Shown here one piece after another: positions 1 through 10,831 of a stretch of 26,624 bases of DNA (positions are counted from its first letter, which is position 1; the number at the start of each line of letters is the position of its first letter). This DNA comes from Tieghemiomyces parasiticus (lineage: Eukaryota > Kickxellomycota > Dimargaritomycetes > Dimargaritales > Dimargaritaceae): the NCBI GenBank assembly GCA_027575765.1, contig JANBPT010000668.1, forward strand, positions 1 to 26,624. The letters run 5' to 3'. A program made the position numbers and the translations under genes. The notes under the pieces are model-generated. The model had not been told where the DNA came from. It was given only the letters and a program-made list of their open reading frames with translations, and did not search any database.

Positions 1-1356
1 CTCTTAGGTTTCATCTGAAACACTGTGATCTGAGACCTCCCGCTTAAAATTCTCAAAATAATTGGAGGCACCTGTACGATTACGAAATATCACTGGCTCT
101 CTCTGTGTGCGTGCATGCGTGTGTTTTTTTACTATGTTATTACGTTTGATGTTGCTTGAAATAACCACCTGTACAGTTTGGCACCATCTCCATACCTGCC
201 ACTATCATCACGCGCTGCTCACGTTGCTACCATGTTACTAGGCTTTGCTTACATTTATCATCCTTCCTGGTCGCTATTTATTTCACGTTGGTTTCCGTGG
301 CCGAGTCAACCACGATATTTTCCGCACCATCAACCACCCATTTCCCTCAATGCGTGCATGTGCCGTGCCTAATGACTCGAGCAATTATGTTGTCTAATGC
401 AAAAAAAAACTTTCTACCGTACTGAATCAATCAATCATTCCACTAGCGCTGGGCTACGTTAGACGGAGGCATGGGCATGCCTTGGTGGGGTATTCAATGG
501 GCGAGCTTAGCATGCTGTGGGAAAGAGTGGAAGAGCGGCCGGGCTCTAGATACCCCCAAGGGGCGGGGTGGTTAGGTTGGACTAGTTGGTCCGAATTTGA
601 GTTTAAGTTGGATAGGGGAAGGGGTGTTCTCAGGTATGATCTCTAAACGTGAAAACCAACGGGGTGGCCCCGATAATACTGGTGCTGGAAACCCGTTGGC
701 CGAAGCGTAGCAGGTGAGGCCCGTGCGGTTTTATGAAGCCAGGCTCGGCACTTCAGTCCGAAGCGGGTAGTGCAGGTCAATTCTCCCCCCCTCCCGCAGC
801 GCCGGTTGATTCACCAGCGACCATATGCCCTATCTGGTCGGTATAGATCCTCAAGACCACGCCTCTGCCAGGGTGGGACAGTGCAGGCTATATGATGGGG
901 CTATAGCGCTGGAGTCACCTGTGGTGTGGGCAACGTCGCGGCGACCAACTTGGCGGGAGGAGCCCCACGCCATCCACAGGCAGTTTTTTTCGAGCATACG
1001 CCCCTCGTCCCAGCACCCCTTAACTAGGCCAGCCGGTGGGCGCAGGAAGCGGCCTCCGCCATGTCTGGATCCTATGCGTAACGGTCTGCCCCCGTTCATC
1101 TTGGCCTCCAGCCCATCTCCATCAAACGCACCCATCGCGCCTAAAGCCCGTGCCACCGCTGTTGTTCGTCAGAACATCGCTACACTCCCCACTCAAATTC
1201 CTTACTGGACTCTCGTTATTTTCTTATCCTCGGCCTAATCAGTCGTTAGCTCACTCCAGCGCCTGTCCCACCCTCTGAACGGCCCAAATCCAAGCATACT
1301 AACCCCTCATTGTAATCGAGTCGACCGCCTGGTACTCTGTTCCTCGTATTTCAAGC
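1..1356. other. Intergenic region, no gene recognised
   Basis: I see no supportable gene here on either strand. The open frames present are short, overlap one another on opposite strands and resemble no family I know. A small inverted repeat (AGGCAT/ATGCCT around a GGGC loop) lies near 473-488. The 1200-1356 part is presumably the promoter and leader of the CK2 beta gene, but I see no clear TATA element. The first few hundred bases may hold the end of a gene outside the window. Confidence 0.5.
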
Positions 1357-2796
1357 ATGTCGTACCTACCCGAGCAAAGCCCGGCTCATTATGATCCCAA
1401 TGCGGAATGTAAGTGCCCCATTTCGACTGGGCTACAGCCTCAAGCTACGCGGGGCGGTGAAGAAAAGGAAGGTTGGCGCTGGGGCGCGAGAAGGGTGCCC
1501 CTCCCCCATTACGAGTGCGCGGTAGCCGCGTCGGAACCCGAACGCTGTAAGGTTGCGGCCAGACTCAGGTAGCTTCCAAAGCTGCACACCGGCTAATCAT
1601 CAAATACGACTAGCTCTCCACACACCGCATCACCAATGGCGTCCTAATGTCCGTCTCACCTCTGCGTCCATATGACCACAATATCACCGGCGCGGTTGCC
1701 ACTACCAAATAGTCTCCGACTCGGGTGACTCGGACACAGGCACCGACTCCATCAGCTGGATCTCATGGTTCTGTTCATACACGGGGCACGAGTACTTCAC
1801 CGAGGTCATGGACGAGTACATTGAGGATGAGTTCAACATGACCGGCCTCCGCCAGATGGTACCCTACTATAACTACGCTCTCGAGATGATCCTAGATATT
1901 GAAGGTAGGTACGCCCGTGCTCGGCGGGGGCCGTACCCCAAGAAGGCGGTATTCCGTAGGTTATAAGGGCAGTCTGCTTCAGTCGACCGATTACCCGCCT
2001 CATCTGATCTGGCCGCTTTGCCTGTGTACTCCCGCTCATTTTCCATCACCCTGCAGAAGACCTTGATAATGAGCTTCCTGACATGCCCGATGTGCACGTG
2101 ATTGAGAATTCCGCCGAGCGGCTTTACGGGCTGGTCCACGCGCGGTACATTATTACGCGCCAGGGTCTCCAACAAATGTCGGATAAGTACCTAGCCGGGC
2201 ACTTTGGTACCTGCCCGCGGTTCCTGTGCCACAACACGTTCGTCGTGCCTTGCGGCCGGTCCGATACGCCCAGTGTGGACTCAGTCAAACTGTACTGCCC
2301 GCAGTGCAAGGACATTTATTCACCAGCCAGCACCCGGTTCAGTAGCGTCGACGGGGCCTATTTTGGTACCAGTTTCCCCCAAATCTTCTTCATGACCTTC
2401 CCGAGCTATCTGCCCACAGGGGTACCGAATGACTACTACGTGCCCCGGATATATGGGTTTAAGGTCAGCGAGCACTCTAAGGCCGGGCCACGGATGGAGT
2501 GGTTGCGCCAGTTCCCGGAATCCTTCGAGGAAGACGAGGATGGAGACGAGGAGATAGATGTGTCCCTCCGGTCGGCCAACGGCGAGGATACTTCCCCACG
2601 GACTGTTGCGCCGGTCGACGAGGCCACCGCCGCTGATGATCAGCCCGTAGCCTACGACCAAGGCGCAATGCCGCCCGTCAAGGACGATCAGCGGTCGGGG
2701 GTCTCGGCGACACCCGACTCGGCCGCTGACGCACAGCGGCAGAACAGCACTAAAGACATTATGGCCGGTATCGAGCAAACCCGCTTGGCCAGCTAG
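1357..2796 (+). CDS. CKB1: Casein kinase 2 regulatory (beta) subunit, three exons
   Basis: Regulatory subunit of the CK2 holoenzyme; its dimer bridges two catalytic alpha subunits in nucleus and cytosol. Model: exons 1357-1408, 1713-1904 and 2057-2796, giving 327 residues. Introns are GTAAGT...TAG (304 nt) and GTAGGT...CTGCAG (152 nt), and both keep phase. Exon 2 opens the conserved core with ISWISWFC (residues 31-38). Exon 3 carries the zinc ribbon, CPRFLC at 134-139 and YCPQC with C162 and C165, followed by the DGAYFGTSFP and VPRIYGFKV blocks typical of the family. The N-terminus is longer than the animal form and places an acidic Ser/Asp/Thr stretch (19-30) just before the core. The C-terminus adds a long tail including FEEDEDGDEEIDV. 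The start is the only ATG that joins in phase to the core through a good donor; it sits in the short first exon, so it is the least certain part. Confidence 0.95.
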
Positions 2797-4061
2797 AGCG
2801 CGGTGTATCGACTCTTGCTTGCTGACCTGTCGGTCGTTCGTTCCCTGACCCGTTGGCTCCTTCCCTCCACCTTTGAACCCCGGCACCTTTGTGCAATTTC
2901 TCTGCATCAACCCCCCACCCCCGGGTCTCCTCTTTTTATCCACCCTGTCTTCCTACTTCTGCCTGACCTCTCGATACCACCGTTTAGTTTGCTGATGGGC
3001 CTGGATTGAACTCTATTTTGATCGTTATTTACAACCTCCCCTCCCCCCCCTTCGTCCTTCTCTCGCTCGCTCGCTCGCTTTCCTGACTACCACCCGTAGT
3101 ACCACGTCACCTGTGATCCACTATTAGGCCCTACTCCGCACCACTAAACTAACTCTACGACCTGGCACCAAGAACTTCTCGCTGCTCACCATTTAGCCTG
3201 CCACTGGACCGTCACCCATCCCCCCCCACACACACATACGTGAAATTGACTGTTTTGTATGTAGGGCTGTGTGTTTCGCTGACTGATGCTAAACCTCGAT
3301 TAGTCCTCTTTACTCGTAGTATGGATGTCGTGCCTCGGTTGGCAGGCCACGGTATGCTGGCTGGCCTTGCGAGGGGTTGATACCATTGTGAAACTAGGCC
3401 AGGCCAGGATAGCCCCGCCTTACCCATCCTTGCTCACCAGGTGAGACACCTACACATTGGTACCACCTGTGAACCATTATTATCTGAAACTGGCGAGGTT
3501 ATTCCGTTGGAAGACCCAACTGCTAAGCCTTTTACACTGCACACTTATAGCATAGGTTGGGGGCTACAGGGCGACCTGGTAGGTTGGCTGTCGTATAGGC
3601 CTAGAGCAGAAATCTGAACGTGGTGCGCTTGTCAGTAATATGCTGCCTGCAGGGTCACTGGCGACTAGGGAGTGGATGGTGGGGGAGTGATCTGCCGAGC
3701 TGAAAAAAGGGCTTGGTGACGTAAGTCTGCAGCCATATGAAATACGTCGTGGCCAGCAGGTCACAAAGGCAGAGGGATGCGGTGGGGAGGAAGTAGGAGG
3801 AGAACATGGGGTTTCATACAGACTCTGGTAATGCATCGTGACTGACGTGGCTCCGCTATACATAAGCAAGCCATCGCCTCCACCACCAAAACCCTTCATA
3901 TTAATTCGAGCGCCTCGGTTCCTTCATATTGTCTGTTTAATTTCCAGTTTCAAGCTCACCATTGACGCATCTCTACATCGTCCTCGCTTGGCGTTATATC
4001 CTATTCATCCATTACTCACTATCTTCTCACTAAACCATAGCCGTACCTCAACTGCTTGAGC
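2797..4061. other. Intergenic region between CK2 beta and GH15 genes
   Basis: The stretch holds the CK2 beta 3' region, then C/T-rich sequence, and from about 3900 a leader running into the GH15 gene. A TCGC microsatellite is embedded at 3063-3079. Open frames on both strands are short and unconvincing. I see no RNA gene or canonical AATAAA here. Confidence 0.5.
3063..3079 (+). repeat. TCGC tetranucleotide microsatellite
   Basis: Four perfect TCGC units plus one base, in a C/T-rich tract downstream of CK2 beta. Short enough to be of little consequence, but likely length-variable. Confidence 0.8.
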
Positions 4062-6906
4062 ATGTCACACAGCATTCGCCAGTGCGTCCACGCCGGCCCC
4101 GCGGGCGGAATACACGATGAAGCCCGCAAGGATTTCGGTTACCTCCCCATTGAGAGCTATGGTATCATTGGAAACCTGCGCACTGCTGCCCTGTGCAGCC
4201 TGGACGGTGCGATTGATTTCTTTTGCTACCCGGTGTTTGATAGCCCGTCGCTGTTTGCACGGCTGCTGGACAAGGATAAAGTAAGCAGTAGGAAGGGCAG
4301 GCTCGGTGGCGCTGCCGGGCCACGGACGGCTGGTAGCAAACCGATGGTGCCAAGTCCGCAGTTCTAATCCTGAGAAATGACATCATTATATCCTCCCGAC
4401 GTATCCCCCTCTTCCGCTGCCCGTGGGCCCTAGGGAGGTAAAGTATCCAGTTAATGCCTGAGCGTCGGTGGAGGTCGGGCAGCGGCAGCAGCTTCACAGT
4501 CTTGCCCGCCCCTCCCCTACCCTCCTTTGCCCGATCCTTCACCAACATCCCTGCCTCACACTCGCTCACTGTCCCATTCCCCCCCTCCACCCCCTCCACT
4601 GCCCGTGGTTTCACCTGACAGGTCACTTTTCGATCACTCCGACCGTCCCCACCAGTCACAAGCAGCAGTACCTTCCTAACACCAACATGCTCAATACCAA
4701 ATTTCAGTGCGAGGACGGTGTGGGCGAGGTGGTCGATTTTATGCCCCGGCCCAGCTCCGCCTCGGCCACCCGCAAGCTGCCCCTCCTGCCTTGGTTAGTG
4801 CGCCGGGTGACCACCGTGCGCGGTCGGCTCACCTACAAGGTGGAATGTTTCCCGGCGTTCAATTATGCTCTGGATGAGCACATCACCGAGTTGTCGCCAG
4901 TAGGCCACCATAATTCGGACTACGAAGGCAAGAGCGCCTATACTGAGGGAATCATCGCTCCCATTAAGGCGACCCACGCTTTTTCCGGCAGCGGTGCTGA
5001 GGAGATGGAGTACCGATCTGTAGTCATCCAGGATCGGGTGGTATTCCGCTCCCCCTCACTCACCATGGACCTGCGTTGTGTAGCAATCAGCAAGGAAGGT
5101 GAGGTACCCACCGTCACCTGGGACATTGAGGACCGGCCTGAGACGGGCCACAAGGGACCCGGCGTCATCTGCGAGATCACGTTGGACGAGGGTCAGGAGG
5201 TCTACTTCATCCTGCGCGAGCCCCCGTACACGCACAGCCAGTGCCAGCGGGTCAACGACCCTAAGTTCCACTTTGGAGTAGATATGCCGGCCTTTAGCGT
5301 GAAGGACCCCACGCTCACGGCCGGGCTCATGATCTTCCTATTTAGCGAGACCTTCCGGTACTGGGCCAAGTGGATCGGTCAGTCGACCTACAAGGGCCGC
5401 TGGCGCGAGAGTGTCAACCGCAGCGCCCTCACCCTCAAGCTACTCACCTACGAACCCACCGGCGCCGTGGTGGCCGCGGTTACCTTCTCATTGCCGGAGG
5501 AAATTGGCGGGACCCGTAACTGGGACTATCGGTTCACCTGGGTGCGCGACTCGGCCTTCACCCTTTACGCACTGATGCGTCTGGGGATGACTGAGGAGGC
5601 TCACGCCTACATGAACTTTCTCACCAAGCTGTTCAGCGAACGCAACGCTGACGGGTCCCTGCAAATCATGTACACCATCCACGGCGGCAAGGACCTGGAG
5701 GAGATTGAGCTGCCCCACCTTGACGGGTACCGCGGGTCCCGCCCGGTTCGAGTTGGGAACGGGGCTGCCAGCCACCTGCAGCTCGACATTTACGGTGAGC
5801 TCATGGATGCCATTTACCTTTACAACAAGCTAGGCACCCCCATTGGCTACGATATGTGGGTCCAGGTGCGGGAGATTGTGGACCTGGTGGTCGAGAAGCT
5901 CCACGGCCTCAAGGACCAGTCTATCTGGGAGACCCGCAGCGCTCCGCAGCAGTTTGTGTACAGCCAGATCATGATTTGGGTCGCCATCGACCGCGGTAAG
6001 TTTCCCAGGCTGGGGTTTCGTGAGGAAATTTGGCATCAAACCACGTTGCTATACCTCTATGCTCTGAGCTGTTCCGATAGCTGCGCCTGTGACGGCAAGG
6101 TCTACAGTCACATTTATGGCCTTTTTCACCGGCTAATCAAACCGTCCTGCCCTTACTTTTCCACGGCTACTCCTTACCACTTTACCATTATCCCCAGGCA
6201 TTCGCCTCGCGGAGAAGCGCTGCCTGCCGCTACCCCAGCGCGTCCGCTGGTACGAGGTCCGCGACAAGGTTTATGAAGAAGTAATGACAAAGGGGTGGAA
6301 CCCCGAGCTCAAAATCTTCCGGCAGTCCTACGAGACGGATGACGTGGTCGACTCCAGCGTCCTAATCATGCCACTGGTTTTTTTCATTAGTCCGGCCGAC
6401 CCACGTTTCCTCAGTACCATGCGTCAGATCCTCAAACCACCCGAAAAGGGCGGACTGACAGCCAGCAACCTAGTCTACCGCTGTAAGTCTTTGTCTAAAC
6501 TTGACCTCGCTGACTGTCGAAAGTAGGGGCTGCCCTCGACGTACCTGGTTGCTAACCCCCCCCCCCCACACACAAACCCTTTTCGTCCTTCCTTCCTACT
6601 TCCTCACATCATCACCCCGCAGACAACACAATGCACTCCACTGACGGCATTGAAGGGGACGAGGGCACTTTCTCAATGTGCACCTTCTGGTTAGTGGAGG
6701 CCCTGACCCGCGCGGGAAAATTTGACAAGAAACTGCTCCACGAGGCCCACAACATCTTTGAGAACATGCTGGGCTACTCCAATCATCTCTCCCTTTATTC
6801 CGAGGAGATCGCTCGTAGCGGCGAAGCCTTGGGTAACTTCCCACAGGCGTTTACTCACATCGCCATGATCTCAGCCGCGTATAACCTGAATCGTGTACTG
6901 CGCTAA
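4062..6906 (+). CDS. Glycoside hydrolase family 15 protein (trehalase/glucoamylase-like), four exons
   Basis: Predicted alpha-glucosidase of the bacterial-type GH15 family: an N-terminal beta-rich domain then an alpha/alpha barrel. Substrate (trehalose or alpha-glucan) cannot be told from sequence. No signal peptide, so probably cytosolic. Frame-consistent model: exons 4062-4287, 4622-5995, 6198-6482, 6623-6906 (722 residues). The N-terminus has the typical [15 protein letters not shown] and [18 protein letters not shown], then KQQYLPNTN and [12 protein letters not shown]. The barrel starts near [11 protein letters not shown] (375-385). [10 protein letters not shown] (636-645) holds a Glu that is probably one catalytic carboxylate, by motif only. 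The C-terminus is the classic [16 protein letters not shown]. Introns 2 (202 nt) and 3 (140 nt, with a run of 12 C) are clean. Intron 1 is doubtful: the strong donor at 4281 is out of phase with acceptor 4621. The ATG at 4062 is the first in frame. Confidence 0.9.
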
Positions 6907-8328
6907 TTCTTGCTGCTGACGGATCATACCTATTTCAGCCCCCAATCCCTGAATTATTGTAATGGGACTAAACGCGGTCAAGGAAGATGGGGGCTTGGCT
7001 GGACAGCCAAAAGTCTATTGGCGACTACTCGAAGGGGAAGATTGGTGGTGGGGGGAGGAGAGACTGGGGCGGGATCGATAGAGGTCATGGTCCAGTCGAC
7101 CTAACATACTTAGAGACGCCATGTCCCCTGCCATACGGGGTCGAGGTGTCTCTGTTCCTAGTTGGGGGCGTCATTCCCTAGGAGAACGGGGGACCTGCTA
7201 GTGGGAGGGATGCTGATGGAAGTGGGTAAATATAAATGATGGAAATTAAATTAGGGACACAAAAGATATAGGTAAAAGAGAAGGGATAACAAGGGAAGGT
7301 GCAAATGACGGAGTTGTGTGGTCGGTCGCACCTGTGTACGCTGAGGTAGCGTCCAGGTGTGTGTTGTCCTTGTGGTCAGACTTCCGGCCTAGTAAAATGA
7401 GCTTAGCTTGAGGTTGATTATTCAGACCGCCACCACCATCGTATATGCATAAAATAAGGCAACCACCGAACAAATGGAATATCATTATACCAACGGCTGC
7501 TTTGAGCAAGCACATCATTATTAAACCCCCACCTTCACTATTACACCAACTCTACTTCCCCCCAACTGACCAATAGGCGAGGTTACCACCATAATTAATA
7601 CCATTGCTACCCTGGATCTCACCGTCTGAAACCTGACTATTTTGTCCTCATACAGCAGATTCAAGCTTACTGCCTAAATACACATCGCGATTCTGGCCAA
7701 TTAACAACCCAACCGCAGCCGTAATCTACCCCACAGTATGAGATATATATATAGAACCTTAACAGCACAATGATAGGAATCCAAAGCCACTCATGACTAC
7801 ATTGGGAGCATAGTTGCTATCAACCCCAGCTACTCACATTTCCGGTAATGCAGTGCCTGTATATCCATGGTCTCCTTGTTCTTTTTTAGCTCGCTGTGAC
7901 TCTGTGGGCTGTGAATCTCAGGGCCCTACCGGTCACCCATGGTGACGGGAGGCTCTAGAGGCCAGGGCCATCGTTACAGGGTCTCCTTTCTTACTATTCA
8001 ATTGAATGATAAAGGGCACTACCGAGGGGCTCAAAGACTGTTGGTAAAGCCCAGGGATTCAAACTAACCAGGGCGACTTTAAAACAATGGATCTAAACTG
8101 ATAAGACCGGCCCTGTTCTGGAGGATTATTTAGGAAGGACCAGTGTCAGTGGGATCGGTACCGCTGTGGGAAACTCGTTGGACATTTAATGGTAAGGAAT
8201 GATCAGAAACGAAAGGGAAAGAAGGAGACGGCTGCCAGTATTGGTCAAAAGGGCCGAGGTGCTAACCATAAATAAGCAAAGAGCAAGGTTGGCTGTCAAC
8301 CTGTGGACGATGGAGATACTCGAACGGT
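6907..8328. other. Intergenic region between convergent genes
   Basis: Lies between the GH15 gene (+) and the F-box-like gene (-), so it should hold both 3' ends. It is AT-richer than the genes, with an AT repeat near 7742-7752. The clearest structure is a nested inverted repeat at 7922-7969. I see no coding sequence I would support. Confidence 0.5.
7922..7969. repeat. Nested inverted repeat between convergent genes
   Basis: GTCACC (7932-7937) and GGTGAC (7941-7946) flank CAT. GGCCCT (7922-7927) pairs with AGGGCC (7964-7969) outside them, and CTCTAGAG at 7953-7960 is a perfect palindrome. Arms are only 6-8 bp, so chance is possible. The position between two converging genes would fit a transcript-end structure, but that is inference. 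Confidence 0.3.
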
Positions 8329-9994
8329 TCAGACTTCACTGCGAGGTTTTCCGTAAGAAATGAACGACAGCTTGCCGTCTTCGGTACACGAGATCATAGG
8401 ATTGTGGAAGTCCATTATGAGACGCTCAGGGTCAGAATCCCGATCAGTGATGTACCACGGGTTCGGGTCGTGATCACTAGAGAGGTCGCTAGAAGGGACA
8501 TAGGTACTCGGACGTGGGCCCGCATAGTTCTCGAAATTGTCAATAGCTTGCTCGGCACGCTCCCAACCAAATCCCACTGCATTCGCACTCATTGAGTGAT
8601 ATTTCTTCGCCATCAGGGGACCAAACTCTCTCATGGCCGTTTCTTGGCCACACTGGGCACTCGCGATGAAGGGGATGGCTCTCAGTGAGTCAACCCACTT
8701 GTATGCGTTATCATTGGCAGGCAGGTTCGCCTTAATAGACTCAACGTACTCCTTCAGGTCCTTGAGATAAGCCAGGGTCTCGTCAACCTTTCCCTGAGCA
8801 GAAAGTGTGGCGACCACGATGGCCGCAAATTGCTCGGACACGAGATTGGCTATTCGGTTAACTAAATTCGGAGTGGGGAATGACGCAATGTCCAAATCAG
8901 TCATATCCTCTTGCAGATAGTCGCCTATATGGTTGGGAAGGCTTAAGACAGAGAGTGGGATGATTTCTCTGGAACGGATTGTCCGTCTTAGACTTTCCTG
9001 GAAACCACCGTCGAGAAGTACCCGGGTGATATCGAAGAGGATGCGGTGATAGCCGTGGGCCAGGGCGAAGTGGAGGAAGGTGGAGTCGTTGCCCACTTTC
9101 GTAAACCGCTGCGCCTCCTCGAATGGGATCACGGTGGTTGCGTCGTTGATAGCCTTAAGGTCCGGCTTGGCGTCAAACACTTTCTGCACGGTGAGGTGCA
9201 GATCTAACCGATTGTCTCGAAATTGTAATTCATCAACGAAGCCCTGATCGACGACTAACACATGGTTGGGGTCTGGCTCAACCCATGAGTTGCGGTAATG
9301 AAAGGGGTATTCGGTCTCAGAGTACCAGTCACCTAGGGGAGTGACCCTACAAAGAACGCCGAGATACTCTCTCGTCAACATAAAAGAACCCACGGTACGG
9401 ACAAACGGGGTTAGCTTGGGCATTAGTAAGGTGGTAAGCTGGTCGATAGCCGGTCCGGCTAGGCGCACGGTGGCGTCCACAGGCACCATAGCCGCATTGA
9501 TGGCTTTACGGACCATTAAAACCTCCTACCAGGTCCAATTGGATTACACGGGGATAGTTGTCGAAGGGCGATGGTGAAGAATCAAAGTTAGTTCTCGACT
9601 GAGGCGGGCCTGTCCACCCTCCAGCTGTCAGAAGGAAAGGGTATTGGTCGTCGGCGCTAGACCGCCCAGTAAACCCCGTAAAGACTGGCCCACGAACCGC
9701 TGCCCAAGGTCAACAGGTACTGGCATTGGCTGTACTGAACCTCTTAGAGACGCTGCTTGCGTACTTACCTTTAATCGGGCTATATCAGGGCCGAACTTCC
9801 GCGAGTGGCCAACTATGTGAGCCATGGTGCGGCTGGTCGCCCTTAAATCATGAGCGTCTTTTTTTTTCTAGGCGGCCAACGATATAAGCATTCAGTTCTA
9901 ACGGAAAGTCCGTCAACGGCAAGGAAGACTTAGCGGGCGTGACCATAACGTAGGTGAGCCCCACGGCCAGGGTACCGATGGCAAGAACGCGCAT
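8329..9994 (-). CDS. Predicted secreted F-box-like protein, two exons, one-base break in exon 1
   Basis: No function recognised. Exon 2 (9525-8329) holds a long uninterrupted frame of 398 residues with no family match I know. Residues around LHFALAHGY, followed by VLLDGG, resemble one degenerate ankyrin repeat. Exon 1 (9994-9769) starts MRVLAIGTLAVGLTYVMV, a good secretion signal with A-K-S before a possible cleavage site, followed by FPLELNAYIVGRL. If one A of a run of nine (9859-9867) is discounted, the frame continues as DAHDLRATSRTMAHIV. This follows the F-box spacing (FPLEL, Ile, Leu, Asp, LR, S-R). Exon 1 then ends AAG before GTAAGT in phase 0, and acceptor 9526 (GGTAG) opens exon 2 in phase 0. 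As written, exon 1 ends at TGA just after the run. Total after correction is 473 residues. Exon 2 is solid; the join and the F-box call are inference. Confidence 0.6.
9859..9867 (-). other. Nine-A homopolymer that breaks the reading frame
   Basis: On the minus strand GAA is followed by an A run totalling nine. With nine A the frame runs into TGA four codons on. With eight A it continues for 30 more codons to a strong GTAAGT donor in the phase needed by the next exon. It could be a sequencing error, a real inactivating indel, or a slippage site. Confidence 0.6.
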
Positions 9995-10167
9995 GATGGC
10001 GGTTGAGGGGAGACGTTGAGGCAGGGAGGCAGCTGACCTGGCTAGCGAACGGGCTACAGCAACGGAGCAAATAGAAGACGGTGGGGGCGCTTGGGTAAAG
10101 GTAGACGAGTTGGAGAGGAAGCGGGTGAAGGGTGGGTGGACAACAACGTCGGCGGGCAGGCCTGCCC

Positions 10168-10175
10168 TTTATATA
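10168..10175 (-). promoter_or_regulatory. TATA box candidate for the F-box-like gene
   Basis: Reads TATATAAA on the minus strand, about 175 nt before the proposed ATG at 9994. Sequence and spacing suit a TATA element with a leader of roughly 100-150 nt. It supports the exon 1 model, since exon 2 alone would lie some 650 nt downstream. Confidence 0.45.
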
Positions 10176-10803
10176 CGTTTCCGGTATAGGGTAGCGGCGC
10201 ACTGTATGTCTCCCTTGCCGGCTCCCTCGTCAGCGAGGGCAAGGCAGGTGCAACCCTACCCCTCAAGCCCTGCTCACTAAAAGAACCATCCGACATTTCC
10301 GTTATACCGCGTTGAGCCTGGTGTCGTACCGTGCCTGTGAGAAGTCGGCCTCAGTGAAGGGAACCGCCGGAACGGGTCTTTCTGCCTCATAGGGATAGGT
10401 GCGACCATCTCGATTATTTTTTTTGACCTTAGCCGCCCTCTCTTTTCGAGGGTGTGACGTTTTTTGCATATTGGCTTGCTCGAAGTTATTGGGCCACTTA
10501 TGTCTCTCTAACGGTACCGTAATGAGCGACACACGGTGTAGACTCGTACAGGGAGGGTCGTGTGCATCCTAAGGCTGCCTACCGTTATGGCTTGCACGAT
10601 AGCACTGTCAGGTATTTGTCTGCACCTTCATTACTGTTCCCTCTGTCTCAACCACCTTGTCCTGCTGCTTAGCCCAGTAGCAGCGGGTTGCCTTCAGGTG
10701 TTCGTATTTGTCATTTTGAGGTGGTTTGAGGGTAGTGGCTACTGTGGGCGTAGGGTCTATAGTACGTGAGTGATTCCTTCTCTCCTGCCATTAAGCCTCG
10801 TAC

Positions 10804-10831
10804 CTTGACCGCCTTTCGGCTCTCGGTCAAG
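10804..10831. repeat. Inverted repeat, 8-bp perfect arms
   Basis: CTTGACCG at 10804-10811 and CGGTCAAG at 10824-10831 around a 12-nt spacer. Perfect pairing, no associated gene. May be chance. Confidence 0.4.

Noticed and set aside
825..1238. Open frame of 137 codons on the plus strand upstream of CK2 beta
   Set aside because: An opposite-strand frame of similar size overlaps it, no family resemblance, no splice or promoter support; expected by chance.
9526..9549. 24-nt GT...TAG segment that would remove two stops before exon 2 if exon began at the strong CTGACAG acceptor (9625)
   Set aside because: Far too short for a spliceosomal intron when the other introns here are over 80 nt; direct use of acceptor 9526 is simpler.
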